Positions 51,612 through 63,422 of a stretch of 64,000 nt of DNA are shown one piece after another. Below the pieces are notes generated by a model. It was not told where the DNA came from. It did no database searches and saw only the letters and a list, made by a program, of their open reading frames with translations. Location of the stretch: assembly GCA_016706545.1 (NCBI GenBank), contig JADJJK010000038.1:30227-94226 (forward strand), read 5' to 3'. Within the stretch, counting starts at the first letter, position 1. Each line of letters starts with the position of its first letter. A program made the translations under genes and the position numbers. Origin of the DNA: Myxococcales bacterium (lineage in GTDB: Bacteria > Myxococcota_A > Polyangia > Haliangiales > Haliangiaceae).

Positions 51612-53516
51612 ATGACCATGGACGGCTCGCCGCCCGCCTCAGGCTCCTTCCCTCAAGCGCCCAGCGCGTCTCTGGTGGGAGAGATCCTTGATGGACGATA
51701 CCGGCTGGTGAGCAAGCTGGGGGAGGGCGGCATGGGCGAGGTCTATGCCGCCGAGCACGTCCACATCGAGAAGCGCTTCGCGGTCAAGCTGCTGCGGCAA
51801 GAGATCGTGTCCAACAAGGAGGCGGTCAGCCGCTTCCGCCAGGAGGCGCGGTCGGCCTCCTCGATCGGCCATCGCAACATCATCGCCATCGAGGATTTCG
51901 GGCAGCTCCCCGACGGGCGCATCTACATGTGCATGGAGCTGCTCAACGGCGCTCCGCTCAACGACCTCATCAAGCAGCCGCTGTCTCACGAGCGCTTGAT
52001 AAACATCCTCATCCAGACCGGGCACGGCCTGGCCGCCGCGCACGCCAAGGGCATCATTCACCGGGACATGAAGCCGGAGAATGTGTTTGTCACCTGGACC
52101 GCCGGGGGCGAGGACATCCCCAAGCTGCTCGACTTTGGCATCGCCAAGGTCGCTGGCAACGAAGGCCAGAACAACCTGACTCGCACCGGGACCATCTTCG
52201 GCACGCCGTACTACATGGCGCCGGAGCAAGCGCTCGGCACGCAAGTGGACCATCGCACCGACATCTACGCGATGGGCGTCATCATGTACGAGGTGTTCGC
52301 CGGCTCGCTGCCGTTCCAGGGCGAGTCGTTCATGGGCATCTTGACCCAGCACATCACGACGGATCCGGAGCCGGTGGCGCAGCGCGCCGCCAAGGCCGGG
52401 CGCACGTTGCCGCCGGGCATCGCCGAGATCATCTCCCGCTGCATGCAGAAGGATCCCAACGCGCGCTTCTCGTCGATGGACGAGCTGGTGGCGGCGCTGG
52501 TGAGCGTGTATCGCGCGGTCGCTGGCGCGGGCATGAGCTCGTACATGGAGGCGTTCCCGCAGAGCCCGCAGAGCTCTTCGCACCTGAACCCGATCCACAC
52601 GCCCAACAAGATGACGCCGCCGCCGCTCACCGGCCCGGTGATGATGGGGCAGGGCGGGCACGCGGGCGCGATGGGCGGGCACGCGGGCGCGATGGGCGGG
52701 CACGCGGGCGCGATGGGGCCGCCGCCCACCACGGGCCCAGGCCCAGGGCAATCCGCGCCGTTTCTGCCCAGCGGGGGCCACCCTGGTATGGCGCCGCCGC
52801 CGTTTGTGCCGCCGCAGCAGACGGGGCCCTATGGCAGCTATGACCCCGGCTCGTCGGTGGTCGTGCAGCCGAAGTCCAAGGTGGGGCTCATCTTCGCGAT
52901 CATCAGCGTGGTGGCGGTGATCGGCACCGTGGTCGCGTTCCTGGTCATCCCCGGCAAGGGCAAGCGCCAGGCCGCCGATCCAGACGCCGGGCCGGTGGCC
53001 GTGGACGCGGCGCTCGCCACCGTGCGCGCGGACGCGGCCGAGCCCGACGCTGGCGCCTCCGGTAGCGAGGACGCCGGCGCGGCGCCGCAGGTCGACGCCG
53101 CGGTCGCCGCCAGCACCCCGGATGCAGGGGTCACCGGGCCAGACGCCGCCGCGCCGCCGGACGCCGCCTCCCCGGTGGATGCGGGGGGAGGGCCTGAGCT
53201 GCCTGAGCTGATCGAGATCACGTTCACGGTCACCCCCGCGGACGCCAAGCTGTATGACGGAAACCGCCGCCTCTCGGGGATGCGGATCAAGATCGAGCCC
53301 AGGAAATCCAAGAGGATCACGGTCAAGGCGCCGGGCTACAAGTCGAAGACGCTGACCGTCAGCAGTCGCGACACGCGGGTCTCCGTGGCGCTGGAGAAAG
53401 AGAGCGCCACTCCGCCGCAGCTGGATTGCCGCAACAGCGTGGTGGATCCCTCCAGCGCCGCGTGCATCAGGCAGTACTGCAAGACCCACAGCGCCGCGAT
53501 CGAGTGTACGGAATAA
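51612..53516 (+). CDS. Ser/Thr protein kinase with membrane helix and PEGA-like tail
   Basis: This 634-aa receptor kinase has a PknB-type kinase domain at 30-305: LGEGGMGEVY, catalytic K59, IIHRDMKPENV (about 148) and LLDFGIAKV (about 172). A Pro/Gly linker with three GHAGAMG repeats follows, then one membrane helix (about 424-446), an Asp/Ala/Pro spacer and a C-terminal PEGA-like β-domain (about 535-595). Four Cys occur in the last 25 residues, probably disulfides outside the cell membrane. All catalytic residues are present. The -10 box TATAAT places the start at ATG 51612; ATG 51618 is possible. Confidence 0.93.
   Translation: MTMDGSPPASGSFPQAPSASLVGEILDGRYRLVSKLGEGGMGEVYAAEHVHIEKRFAVKLLRQEIVSNKEAVSRFRQEARSASSIGHRNIIAIEDFGQLPDGRIYMCMELLNGAPLNDLIKQPLSHERLINILIQTGHGLAAAHAKGIIHRDMKPENVFVTWTAGGEDIPKLLDFGIAKVAGNEGQNNLTRTGTIFGTPYYMAPEQALGTQVDHRTDIYAMGVIMYEVFAGSLPFQGESFMGILTQHITTDPEPVAQRAAKAGRTLPPGIAEIISRCMQKDPNARFSSMDELVAALVSVYRAVAGAGMSSYMEAFPQSPQSSSHLNPIHTPNKMTPPPLTGPVMMGQGGHAGAMGGHAGAMGGHAGAMGPPPTTGPGPGQSAPFLPSGGHPGMAPPPFVPPQQTGPYGSYDPGSSVVVQPKSKVGLIFAIISVVAVIGTVVAFLVIPGKGKRQAADPDAGPVAVDAALATVRADAAEPDAGASGSEDAGAAPQVDAAVAASTPDAGVTGPDAAAPPDAASPVDAGGGPELPELIEITFTVTPADAKLYDGNRRLSGMRIKIEPRKSKRITVKAPGYKSKTLTVSSRDTRVSVALEKESATPPQLDCRNSVVDPSSAACIRQYCKTHSAAIECTE
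52652..52714. repeat. 21-bp coding repeat, three copies
   Basis: GGGCACGCGGGCGCGATGGGC units encode Gly-His-Ala-Gly-Ala-Met-Gly in the linker of the kinase. In-frame, so copy changes are tolerated. Confidence 0.88.
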
Positions 53517-53625
53517 AGATGCGCGTTTGGGTACCGCGGTGATGCTGCGCACAGCGGCGGTCGCCGGGGTGCATCTTCGGCGCGCATCCGGGGCGCAAGT
53601 CTGGCAAAGTAGCGGGGAGGTCGTC

Positions 53626-54705
53626 ATGTTCATCTCGCGCTCTTGCTCCGGCCGCTCCGGCCGCTCCGGCCGCTCCGGCCGCGGCCGCTCCGGCCGCTCC
53701 GGCCGCTCCGGCTTCTTCGCCGCTCGCGTTCTCTTGCTAACGACGCTGGTGCTCGGAGGCCTGACCGGCAGCGTGATGATGACTGGCGTGGCCATCGCGC
53801 AGGAAGATCCCAGGGTCACCGCGCAGAACCACTACCGCGCGGGGCAGAAGGCCTACGCCGCCGGAGACTACCGCCAAGCGATCCGCGAGTTCGCCTCGGC
53901 CGAGCAGCTCCTCCCGTCCGGCTTCAACGACTACAACCTGGGCCTCTGCTACGACAAGCTGGGCGAGGCGGATCCGGCGATCCGCTACTACCGCTCGTAC
54001 CTCGGCCGGGTGGCAGACGCCAAGAACCGCGCGGCGGTGGAGGCCAGCATCGCGCGGCTGGAAGCGGCGCTGGCGTCCGCGTCGTCCAAGGCCGAAGAGC
54101 AGCGCCGGGCCGAGCAAGCGCGGCGCGACGCGGAGGCCAAGGCTGCCGCGGACAAGGCGGCGGCCAAGGCGGCAGAGGAAGCCGCGGCGAAGGCGGCGGC
54201 AGAAGAGGCGGCGGCCAAGGAGGCCGCCGAGGAGGCGGCGCGCAAGGCCGCGGCGGCCGCGACGCCGGCAAACCCGGACGAAGTTCCGCCGTTGCCGACC
54301 AACCCGGTCGGGACGCAGGGCGCGCCGAGCACCAAGTCTGCCCCGGCCACGGGCAACCCACAGCTTGACCGCGCCAACGCGATTGACCTCGACGCCATCC
54401 GCGTCGAGCGGGCGCCGCTCCTGGGGCAGCCCACGGCGCCGGCGGGCGCGCAAGGGGGCACCAGCGCGCCGAGCGTGCCCGGCTCGCCCACGGCGCTCGC
54501 CGCGGGGCAAGACGGGCAGGGCAAGGACAAGGGCGCCAAGGCCAAGGAGGCCCCGCTCTACAAGAAATGGTGGTTCTGGGCCATCGTCGGCGTCAGCGCG
54601 TACGTGGTCTACGGCATCGCCACCGAGGAGAGCAGCAGCAGCGCTGCCCGCCTGGCGCCCGAGGCAGGCTCGAGCAACGCCGGCGCCACGCTGCTACGCT
54701 GGTGA
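53626..54705 (+). CDS. TPR protein with coiled coil and C-terminal helix
   Basis: This 359-aa protein has a Ser-Gly-Arg repeat leader, then a hydrophobic segment (about 32-55; LLLTTLVLGGLTGS). TPR-like units follow (YRAGQKAYAAGDYRQAIREFASAEQ, FNDYNLGLCYDKLG; about 65-135), then an Ala/Glu/Lys coiled coil, a Pro linker and a C-terminal helix (WWFWAIVGVSAYVVYGI). It is probably membrane-tethered with TPRs in the periplasm. ATG 53626 has a good Shine-Dalgarno (GGAGG, 5-nt spacing). It lies 109 bp after the kinase and may be its partner. Confidence 0.82.
   Translation: MFISRSCSGRSGRSGRSGRGRSGRSGRSGFFAARVLLLTTLVLGGLTGSVMMTGVAIAQEDPRVTAQNHYRAGQKAYAAGDYRQAIREFASAEQLLPSGFNDYNLGLCYDKLGEADPAIRYYRSYLGRVADAKNRAAVEASIARLEAALASASSKAEEQRRAEQARRDAEAKAAADKAAAKAAEEAAAKAAAEEAAAKEAAEEAARKAAAAATPANPDEVPPLPTNPVGTQGAPSTKSAPATGNPQLDRANAIDLDAIRVERAPLLGQPTAPAGAQGGTSAPSVPGSPTALAAGQDGQGKDKGAKAKEAPLYKKWWFWAIVGVSAYVVYGIATEESSSSAARLAPEAGSSNAGATLLRW
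53643..53713. repeat. 9-bp repeat GCTCCGGCC coding Ser-Gly-Arg
   Basis: About seven units at the 5' end of the TPR gene, with one interruption (GCGGCC). They give a highly basic N-terminus before the hydrophobic segment, which is unusual for a signal peptide. Confidence 0.87.
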
Positions 54706-54736
54706 GCTGCTTGCCCGAAATGATCTTGCTCGAGTT

Positions 54737-54766
54737 TTGAGCTGCCCGCGGTGCCCCCGCTATGAT
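54737..54766 (+). promoter_or_regulatory. Promoter of the cyclic-nucleotide-binding gene (leaderless)
   Basis: TTGAGC (54737-54742), 18 bases, TATGAT (54761-54766), six bases, GTG at 54773. This placement is what fixed the start codon. Confidence 0.58.
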
Positions 54767-54772
54767 GTGCCC

Positions 54773-55993
54773 GTGACGCCACCACGCTCTCCTCTGCTGA
54801 CGGCCCTGCACAAGCTGGCTGCGCGGCCAACCGAGCACGGCGCCTGGCTGGCGCTGGCGGCTCAGCTCGCCGCTTCCGGGTACGCCGAAGACGCCGAGCG
54901 AGCCCTGTGGATCGTCGGCCAGTCGGGCGTGCAGGGTGGCCAGGTGGCGCTGGCGGTCGCGTGCGGTCGGCTCCTGGCCCAGCGGGGCAACGTGCGCGGC
55001 CCCGAGCTGCTCGAGGAGGTCGCGGTCACGTACTGCCAGGGCAGCGCGCTGGTCTCGGAAGACGGGCTGCCGGCGCCGCACGCCGAGGCGGTGCCCCTGG
55101 ACCTGCCCGCGGACCTGGCTTCGGAGCAAGAGCAGGTGGCGGCGGTGCGGACCGCGTTCGAGCTGCTGGGGCCCGTGGCCACCCGCCCGGCGCCGGGCAA
55201 GCTGCCGCTGGCGCCGCTGCTCTCGGCGCTGCCGGTGGGCGGGGCGCGCGCGCTGGTCGGGGTGATGAGCGCGCGCAGCGTGCGCGCCGGCGAGGTCATC
55301 GTGGACGTCGGTCAGCCGGCGGCCTCGCTGTACTGGCTCGCCTACGGCTCGGTGGCGGTCCTCCGCGACGGCGTCCGCCTGGGGGAGCTGCACGGCGGCG
55401 CCTTCTTCGGCGAGATCGCCCTGGTCGGCGGCACCTCGCGGACGGCGCAGGTGGTGGCGCGGACCGATGTCTGGCTGCTCGAGATCCCAGCGCGCGCGGT
55501 GGAGGCGGCTGCGCAGCGACACCCGCAGCTCGCGGAGGTGCTGGCGGCGCACGCCAAGGCGCGGTTGCTCGCCAACCTGATGCGCACGAGCGAGCTGTTC
55601 GCCGCGCTAGGCACCAAGGAGCGCGCCGCGGTGCTAGACAAGTTCACGACCCAGATCGTTGACGCTGGCGCCCAGCTCATCCACGAGGGCCAGGTGGGCT
55701 CGCATCTGTGGGTGGTGGTGGCGGGGCGCTGCGACGTCAGCAGCGCCGGCGCAGAGGTGGCACGCCTGGGCCCCGGCGCCGCGGTTGGAGAGATCTCGCT
55801 CGTCTCTGGCAAGCCCGCGGTGGCGGACGTGTTCGCCGCCGAGCGCACGGTGCTGCTGTGCCTGGCGCGCGAGGACTTTCACGCGGTGGTCGCGGCTCAC
55901 CCGGAGCTGCTGGCGCGGGTGGAGAGCCTGGTGGTGGCGCGCGAAGAGCAAAACCGCGCGTTGTTCCACGACGCCAGCGATCTGCTGGTGTAG
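54773..55993 (+). CDS. Protein with two tandem cyclic-nucleotide-binding domains
   Basis: This 406-aa protein has an N-terminal helical region and then two cNMP-binding domains (about 155-260 and 275-390). The phosphate cassette is clear in both: FFGEIALVGGTSRTA and AVGEISLVSGKPAVA. The first has the Arg that contacts the cyclic phosphate (TSRTAQV); in the second that Arg is replaced by Pro-Ala, so it may bind poorly or another ligand. There is no DNA-binding or kinase domain, so it may be a regulatory subunit. Confidence 0.87.
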   Translation: MTPPRSPLLTALHKLAARPTEHGAWLALAAQLAASGYAEDAERALWIVGQSGVQGGQVALAVACGRLLAQRGNVRGPELLEEVAVTYCQGSALVSEDGLPAPHAEAVPLDLPADLASEQEQVAAVRTAFELLGPVATRPAPGKLPLAPLLSALPVGGARALVGVMSARSVRAGEVIVDVGQPAASLYWLAYGSVAVLRDGVRLGELHGGAFFGEIALVGGTSRTAQVVARTDVWLLEIPARAVEAAAQRHPQLAEVLAAHAKARLLANLMRTSELFAALGTKERAAVLDKFTTQIVDAGAQLIHEGQVGSHLWVVVAGRCDVSSAGAEVARLGPGAAVGEISLVSGKPAVADVFAAERTVLLCLAREDFHAVVAAHPELLARVESLVVAREEQNRALFHDASDLLV

Positions 55994-56034
55994 CGCAGAT
56001 GCGCTCTTCAAGCCGATCCCGAACGCAGCGTGCC

Positions 56035-57394
56035 ATGCAGCAAGCTCCCCGTCGTCTCATCGATCCCGAAGGCCGGCCCGAAGGCCGGCGCGAAGGGCGG
56101 CCCGAAGGCCGGCGCCGCGCGGCCTGGGGCGCCGCCAGCTTGCTCAGCGCGGCCTGCGTCGCCAGCGTGGCTTGCGTCGCCTGCATCGCCTGCATTGATC
56201 GCGGCGCGGGCCCCACGCCCGGCGCCGATCCGTCGCTGGTCTCCGCCAGCCAGCGGCCGGCGCCGCCAAGCGAGCTGTCGCCGCGCCTCGACGCGGCGCT
56301 TGGGGACAGCGTGGTGTACCTGGGCAACCTGGTGGATCGGGAGGTCCTGGTGCCGGGCGAGCCGGTGACGGTTCGCCACTACTGGAAGGTGGTGACGCCG
56401 CCAGGGGAGCGCTGGCGCGTGTTCTCGCACCTGCGCGGCGGCGGCGGTGACGCCGGGTTCATGAGCCTGGACGACTCCCCGCTGCGACGCGCGCATCCCC
56501 CGGCGAGCTGGCGGGCCGGCCAGATCTTCGAGGACGCGCAGACGGTGGTGCTGCGCGCGGACTGGCCGTCACCGCAGGCGGTGCTCCGGGGTGGGGCTGG
56601 CGCCGCGCGGACGTCATCGCATCGCGGACCGCATGCCGGTGCGCAGCGGCCCTGCGGAGGGCGGCGCCGTCGTGGCGCGCCAGTTTCGCGTCGATCTGAC
56701 CAAGGCGCCACCGCCGCCGGGCACCGTGGTGGTGCGCAAGGCCTCCTCCCCGATCGTCATCGACGGCGTGGGCGATGATCAGGCGTGGCAGGCCGCGCCT
56801 TGGTCGAGCGACTTTCCCACCGCCGAAGGCACCCGCGAACCGGTCGGGCGCGCGCAGGGCAAGCTGAGCTGGGACGATCAGGCGCTGTACTTGCTGGTAC
56901 ACGTGGAGGACAGCGATGTGGCCAGCCCGTATCGCGGCCATGATGACCCACTCTGGAAGGCGGACTGCGTGGAGATCTTCATCGATGCAGACGCCAACCG
57001 CCGGCAGTACGTGGAGCTGCAGGTCAACCCGCACAACGCGCAGTTCGATTCGTACTTCGCGAGCACCCGCGCCCAGCCCGGCGACACCGGGTTTACCGCC
57101 AACCTGCAGAGCCAGGTGCGGGTGGTTGGCACCGTCGATCAGAGCGGCGACACGGACAGCGGCTGGGACCTGGAGCTGGCGATCCCGTGGGCCGCGGTCA
57201 AGGGCGGAGATCCGCAGATGGCCGTGCGCTTGCCCCCCGCGCCCGGGGACAGGTTTCGACTCAACGTGGTGCGGGTGGACAAGCGCGCGACGGACAAGCA
57301 CGTGACCGCCTCCTCCTGGAATCGCATCACCGCGGCGGACTTTCACGCGCTCGATCGCATGTTGACCGTGGTGTTCGCCGAGGGCGGCCCGTGA
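56035..57394 (+). CDS. CBM9-like lipoprotein, one-base frameshift
   Basis: The N-terminus (from ATG 56035; ATG 55999 is also in frame) has a signal with several Cys (SLLSAACVASVACVACIAC) and a domain with a β-rich jelly feel (GEPVTVRHYWKVV, RWRVFSHLRGG). At about 56587-56596 (CGGGGTGGGG) the protein sense moves to the next frame, as if one G were extra: it then reads ADRMPVRSGPAEGG and continues into a carbohydrate-binding family 9-like domain (VIDGVGDDQAWQAAPW, LYLLVHVEDSDV, WKADCVEIFIDADAN, ending FAEGGP). The homopolymer suggests a sequencing error or a recent mutation. It probably binds a polysaccharide at the cell surface. Confidence 0.78.
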
Positions 57395-57465
57395 GCGGGC
57401 GCGTGCCCAAGGGGGGCGCCTCGGGGCAGGCGGGCGGGCGCGCCGCGCGTCGTGCGGCCGCGGTC

Positions 57466-59218
57466 ATGCGTCGCCTCCTCGCGCTCTTCGTGCTGGCCTG
57501 GCTCGGTGGGCTGTCGTGCGGCCCCACCACGCGCCCCGAGCGGGTGGGCGCGTCGCCGAGCTGGCGCACCAAGGCGGCAGCGCCCGCGTCGTCTTCTTCG
57601 TCGTCGTCTTCTTCGCCCTCGTCGCCCTCGTCGTCGTCGGCAGCGGCAGGCGCCGCGTCGGGGTCACCGTCTGCGGCGCGCAGCCAGTCCGTGGTGTTTG
57701 CCCCCGAGTCCGCTGGCGCGGCCATGTACAACCGCGTGGCGCGGGTGGCCAAGCCGACCCGGCTCGGGGAGGCCGCGATCAAGGCGGTGACCGAGGCGGC
57801 GCGCAAGGCCGGGCTCGAGCCGCCGTTTGCAGATGAGCGCGCTGTTTCGCGCCTGCGAGGAGCTGGCGCAGATCGTCCCGGAGGAGGGCGTGGTGGCGTA
57901 CCGCGTGGTCGAGTTCGCCATGCACCGGCAGGGGCTCATCGAGCCCTCGCCACACCTGCTGGTGGTGTGGGATGACCTCGACGATCCTGCGCTCATCATC
58001 AAGCAGCTCCAGCCAGCCTTTGCCGACATGTTCGCGCGCGGCGCCACCACGCGCATGGGCATCGGCGCGGCGCTCCGCAACGACAAGGGTGAGGGGGCGG
58101 TGGTGTTCGCCCTGCAGTCCTCGGCGGTCACCACCAGCCCGATCCCTCGCTGGCTCCCGTCCGGAAGCTCGGCCCGGTTCGAGGGCAAGGTCTCCCCTCC
58201 ATTTCGCGACCCGGAGCTGCTGATCACCTCGGAGAACGGCGACACCCGGCGGGTGTCGGTGGGGGCGCGGCGAGCCTCCGGAGAGATCACGGCGGAGATC
58301 TCCTGCAGCGGACGCAAGGGCCGGCAGCAGGTGGAGATCAACGCCAGCGACTCCCATGGCTCTACCGTGCTCGCCAATTTTCCGGTGTGGTGCGGCGAGG
58401 AGCCGCCCACCTCGATCCAGGTGGCCTCCGCCCACGCCGATCCGGCACCCACCACCGCCACCGAGGCGGAGCGCCGCCTGCTGGCGCTGGTCAACGGCGA
58501 TCGTCGTCGCGCCGGCCTGGCCGAGCTGCAGTGGGACGACGCGGTCGCCGCGGTGGCGCGGCGCCACTCGGCGGAGATGCGTCGCACCCAGGTGGTGGCG
58601 CACCTCTCGCCCACCACCGGCTCGGCCGCAGACCGGGTGCGCGCGGCCAAGCTCAAGAGCTCGATGGTGCTGGAGAACGTGGCCCGCGCCTACGGCGTGG
58701 CCGAGGCCCACGCCGGGCTGATGGACAGCCCAGGGCACCGGCTAAACGTCATGTCCCCGCTGGCCACGCACCTCGGCATCGGCATCACCCTGGGCGAGCT
58801 TGTCTCGGGGCGACCGGAGATGTTCGTCACCCAGGTCTTCACCCGCGTCAACCCGCCGATCGACGAGGCGGACACCGCGGCGGCGCTGCACTTGATGCTG
58901 TCCCCGCGGGGCACCATGCCGCGGGCCCCAGCGCTCGACCGCATCGCCCAGAAGGTCGCGGCGAACCTGGCGCGAGGCACGCCGCGCGAGCGCGCCTGGG
59001 AGCCGGTGGCCGCGGAGATCGCCGCGCTAGGCAAGACCTACCGCAAGGTCAACAGCGTCATCACCGCGGTCGCGGACTTGTCGACCGCCGAGCCGGCGAC
59101 GCTGATGTCGAGCCCCGCGCACGAGATCGGGGTGGGCGTGGCGCAGGGCCCGCACCCCGAGATCGGCGATGGCGCGATCTGGCTGGTGCTGCTCCTGGCC
59201 GAGCGACCGTCGAAGTAG
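57466..59218 (+). CDS. CAP (SCP/PR1)-domain lipoprotein, one-base frameshift
   Basis: ATG 57466 opens a signal with Cys (LGGLSC) and a Ser-rich linker. The frame runs to about 57836, where FAD-ER should continue; the next frame carries on with LFRACEELAQIVPEEG, so one base appears extra near GATGAGCGCG. The C-terminal half is a CAP domain (about 58480-58850): LLALVNGDRRRAGL, ARRHSAEM, VVAHLSPTTG, LENVARAYG and AGLMDSPGHRLNVM, with the usual His and Glu residues. Bacterial CAP proteins are secreted and of mostly unknown function. It lies 71 bp after the CBM9-like gene, probably in one operon. Confidence 0.82.
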
Positions 59219-59224
59219 CCGAGG

Positions 59225-61843
<2,619 letters not shown>

Positions 61844-61871
61844 GCACAAATGATGGTACCAGAGCGCGTCC

Positions 61872-62810
61872 ATGCACACTCGCAGCGCTCATCGCTCTCT
61901 GCTCGTGGTCGGGTCGGTCGCTCTCGACGACATCGATGGTCCCTTTGGCATGCATCGCGATCTGCTCGGCGGATCCGCGTCGTTCATCGCTCGGGCCGCC
62001 TCCTACTTCACGCGCCAGGTCGCGGTGGTGGCGGTGGTGGGCGATGACTTCCCGGCCCGTCATGTGGACGAGCTCGCCGAGCGCGGCGTCGATGTCTCCG
62101 GCATCGAGCGTCGGCCCGGGGAGACCTTCCACTGGGTCGGCAAGTACGCCGATAACTTGGCCACCCGCGAGACCATCGACACGCGCCTGGGCGTGTTCGC
62201 GGAGTTCGCGCCCAAGCTCGAGGCGCACCACCGCAAGGCGGAGCTGGTGCTGCTAGGCAACATCGATCCGGCGCTGCAGCTCGACGTGGTCCGCCAGGTC
62301 GAGCGGCCCATGCTGGTGGCGGCCGACACCATGAACCTGTGGATCTCGATCAAGCGCGACGACCTGGTGTCGGTGCTGCGCAAGGTCCACACCCTCATGC
62401 TCAACGACGAAGAGGCGCGGCAGCTCGCGGAGGAGCACAACCTGCGCAACGCGGCGGCCAAGATCCTCAAGATGGGCCCGACCTCGGTGGTCATCAAGCG
62501 CGGCGACGCCGGGGCGCTGCTGTTCCACGGCGGCGGCTCCTTCGCTGCGCCGGCGCTGCCGCTCGCGGACGTCCGCGATCCCACGGGCGCCGGGGATAGC
62601 TTCGCCGGTGGCTTCCTGGGCTATTTGGCGTACGCCGGCAACTTCGAGCCCGAGACCATTCGCACCGCCATGATCATGGGCAGCGTGATGGGCTCCTTTG
62701 CGGTTGAGAAGTTCTCGGTGGACGGGCTGCGAGATCTGTCAGCCGAGCGCATCCAGCAGCGGTTTGACGAGATGGCGGAGCTGGTGCGCTTCGAGGGCGT
62801 GCGGCTCTGA
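61872..62810 (+). CDS. PfkB-family sugar/nucleoside kinase
   Basis: This 312-aa protein has the ribokinase fold, with an N-terminal GGSASFIARAA (substrate side) and the C-terminal anion-hole motif DPTGAGDSFAGGF with the catalytic Asp. It phosphorylates a sugar, nucleoside or similar alcohol with ATP; the substrate is not clear. ATG 61872 follows closely on a region shared with the divergent kinase promoter. A strong terminator follows at 62892. Confidence 0.91.
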   Translation: MHTRSAHRSLLVVGSVALDDIDGPFGMHRDLLGGSASFIARAASYFTRQVAVVAVVGDDFPARHVDELAERGVDVSGIERRPGETFHWVGKYADNLATRETIDTRLGVFAEFAPKLEAHHRKAELVLLGNIDPALQLDVVRQVERPMLVAADTMNLWISIKRDDLVSVLRKVHTLMLNDEEARQLAEEHNLRNAAAKILKMGPTSVVIKRGDAGALLFHGGGSFAAPALPLADVRDPTGAGDSFAGGFLGYLAYAGNFEPETIRTAMIMGSVMGSFAVEKFSVDGLRDLSAERIQQRFDEMAELVRFEGVRL

Positions 62811-62891
62811 CGAGCTGAGCGCAAGGCCGCCGCGGCTGCACCGGCGCCCTTGGGCGGACTGCCACCATCGGGTACACCCGGGGTGCGACCC

Positions 62892-62913
62892 GGCGCCAGG
62901 CGGCGCCTTTTTT
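62892..62913 (+). terminator. Rho-independent terminator after the PfkB gene
   Basis: GGCGCC (62892-62897), loop AGGC, GGCGCC (62902-62907), then TTTTTT (62908-62913): a six-base GC stem with a perfect T-run, the best terminator in the window. Confidence 0.88.
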
Positions 62914-62953
62914 CGAATCAGGCGCCGAGGTCCGCACGCGGGGCCGTGCCAGG

Positions 62954-62959
62954 TATAGT
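62954..62959 (+). promoter_or_regulatory. TATAGT -10 box before the YbjN-like gene
   Basis: TATAGT at 62954-62959 lies 7 nt before ATG 62967; no clear -35. It fits the short-leader pattern seen at other genes here. Confidence 0.42.
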
Positions 62960-62966
62960 CCTTGGC

Positions 62967-63422
62967 ATGGCCTCTGAGCTTCTTCATTCGCTGCTGGTCG
63001 AGTGCGGCCTCGCCGACAACGCCGTCGCCGTGGACGATCGCTTCGTTCGCCTGCAATACGGCTCGGCGTTCGTGCTGGTCGGCATCTCGGGCACCGCGGT
63101 GGTCGCCGTGGCGCCCCTCTTTCGCCAGCTTCCGGACCGCAACGTCGAGGCGTTCTACCGCAAGCTCCTGGTCAACAACGCGCAGATGGGCGGGGTCGCG
63201 TCGTTCGCCGTGCAGGCCGATGGCTGGATCGTCCTGCACGCCGGGCGCTCCATCAAGGGGCTCGATTCCAACGAGCTTGGCGTGCTGATAGGCGGGGTCG
63301 GTCGCTTCGCCGATCAGTACGACGACGAGCTGATCGCCGAGTTCTACGCGCCGGCCTCGGCGACGGACGCAGCGGTGGCGGCCAGCGGCGACGCTGGCGG
63401 CTTGGCTGGCCCAGCGACGTGA
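62967..63422 (+). CDS. YbjN/T3SS-chaperone-like protein
   Basis: This 151-aa protein has the YbjN-like layout: a short helix, a β-sheet with VRLQYGSAFVLVGI and VVAVAPLFRQLP, then the helix VEAFYRKLLVNNAQMGGVASFAV and a second sheet with WIVLHAGRSIKGLD. The fold resembles type III secretion chaperones; the function is unknown. The Ala/Gly tail is variable. Its stop overlaps the next start (GTGA). Confidence 0.82.
   Translation: MASELLHSLLVECGLADNAVAVDDRFVRLQYGSAFVLVGISGTAVVAVAPLFRQLPDRNVEAFYRKLLVNNAQMGGVASFAVQADGWIVLHAGRSIKGLDSNELGVLIGGVGRFADQYDDELIAEFYAPASATDAAVAASGDAGGLAGPAT

Noticed and set aside
54365..54772. In-frame upstream extension of the cyclic-nucleotide-binding gene
   Set aside because: It lies within the TPR gene in another frame and reads as Arg/Pro-rich shadow. 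The promoter and GTG at 54773 give a better start.
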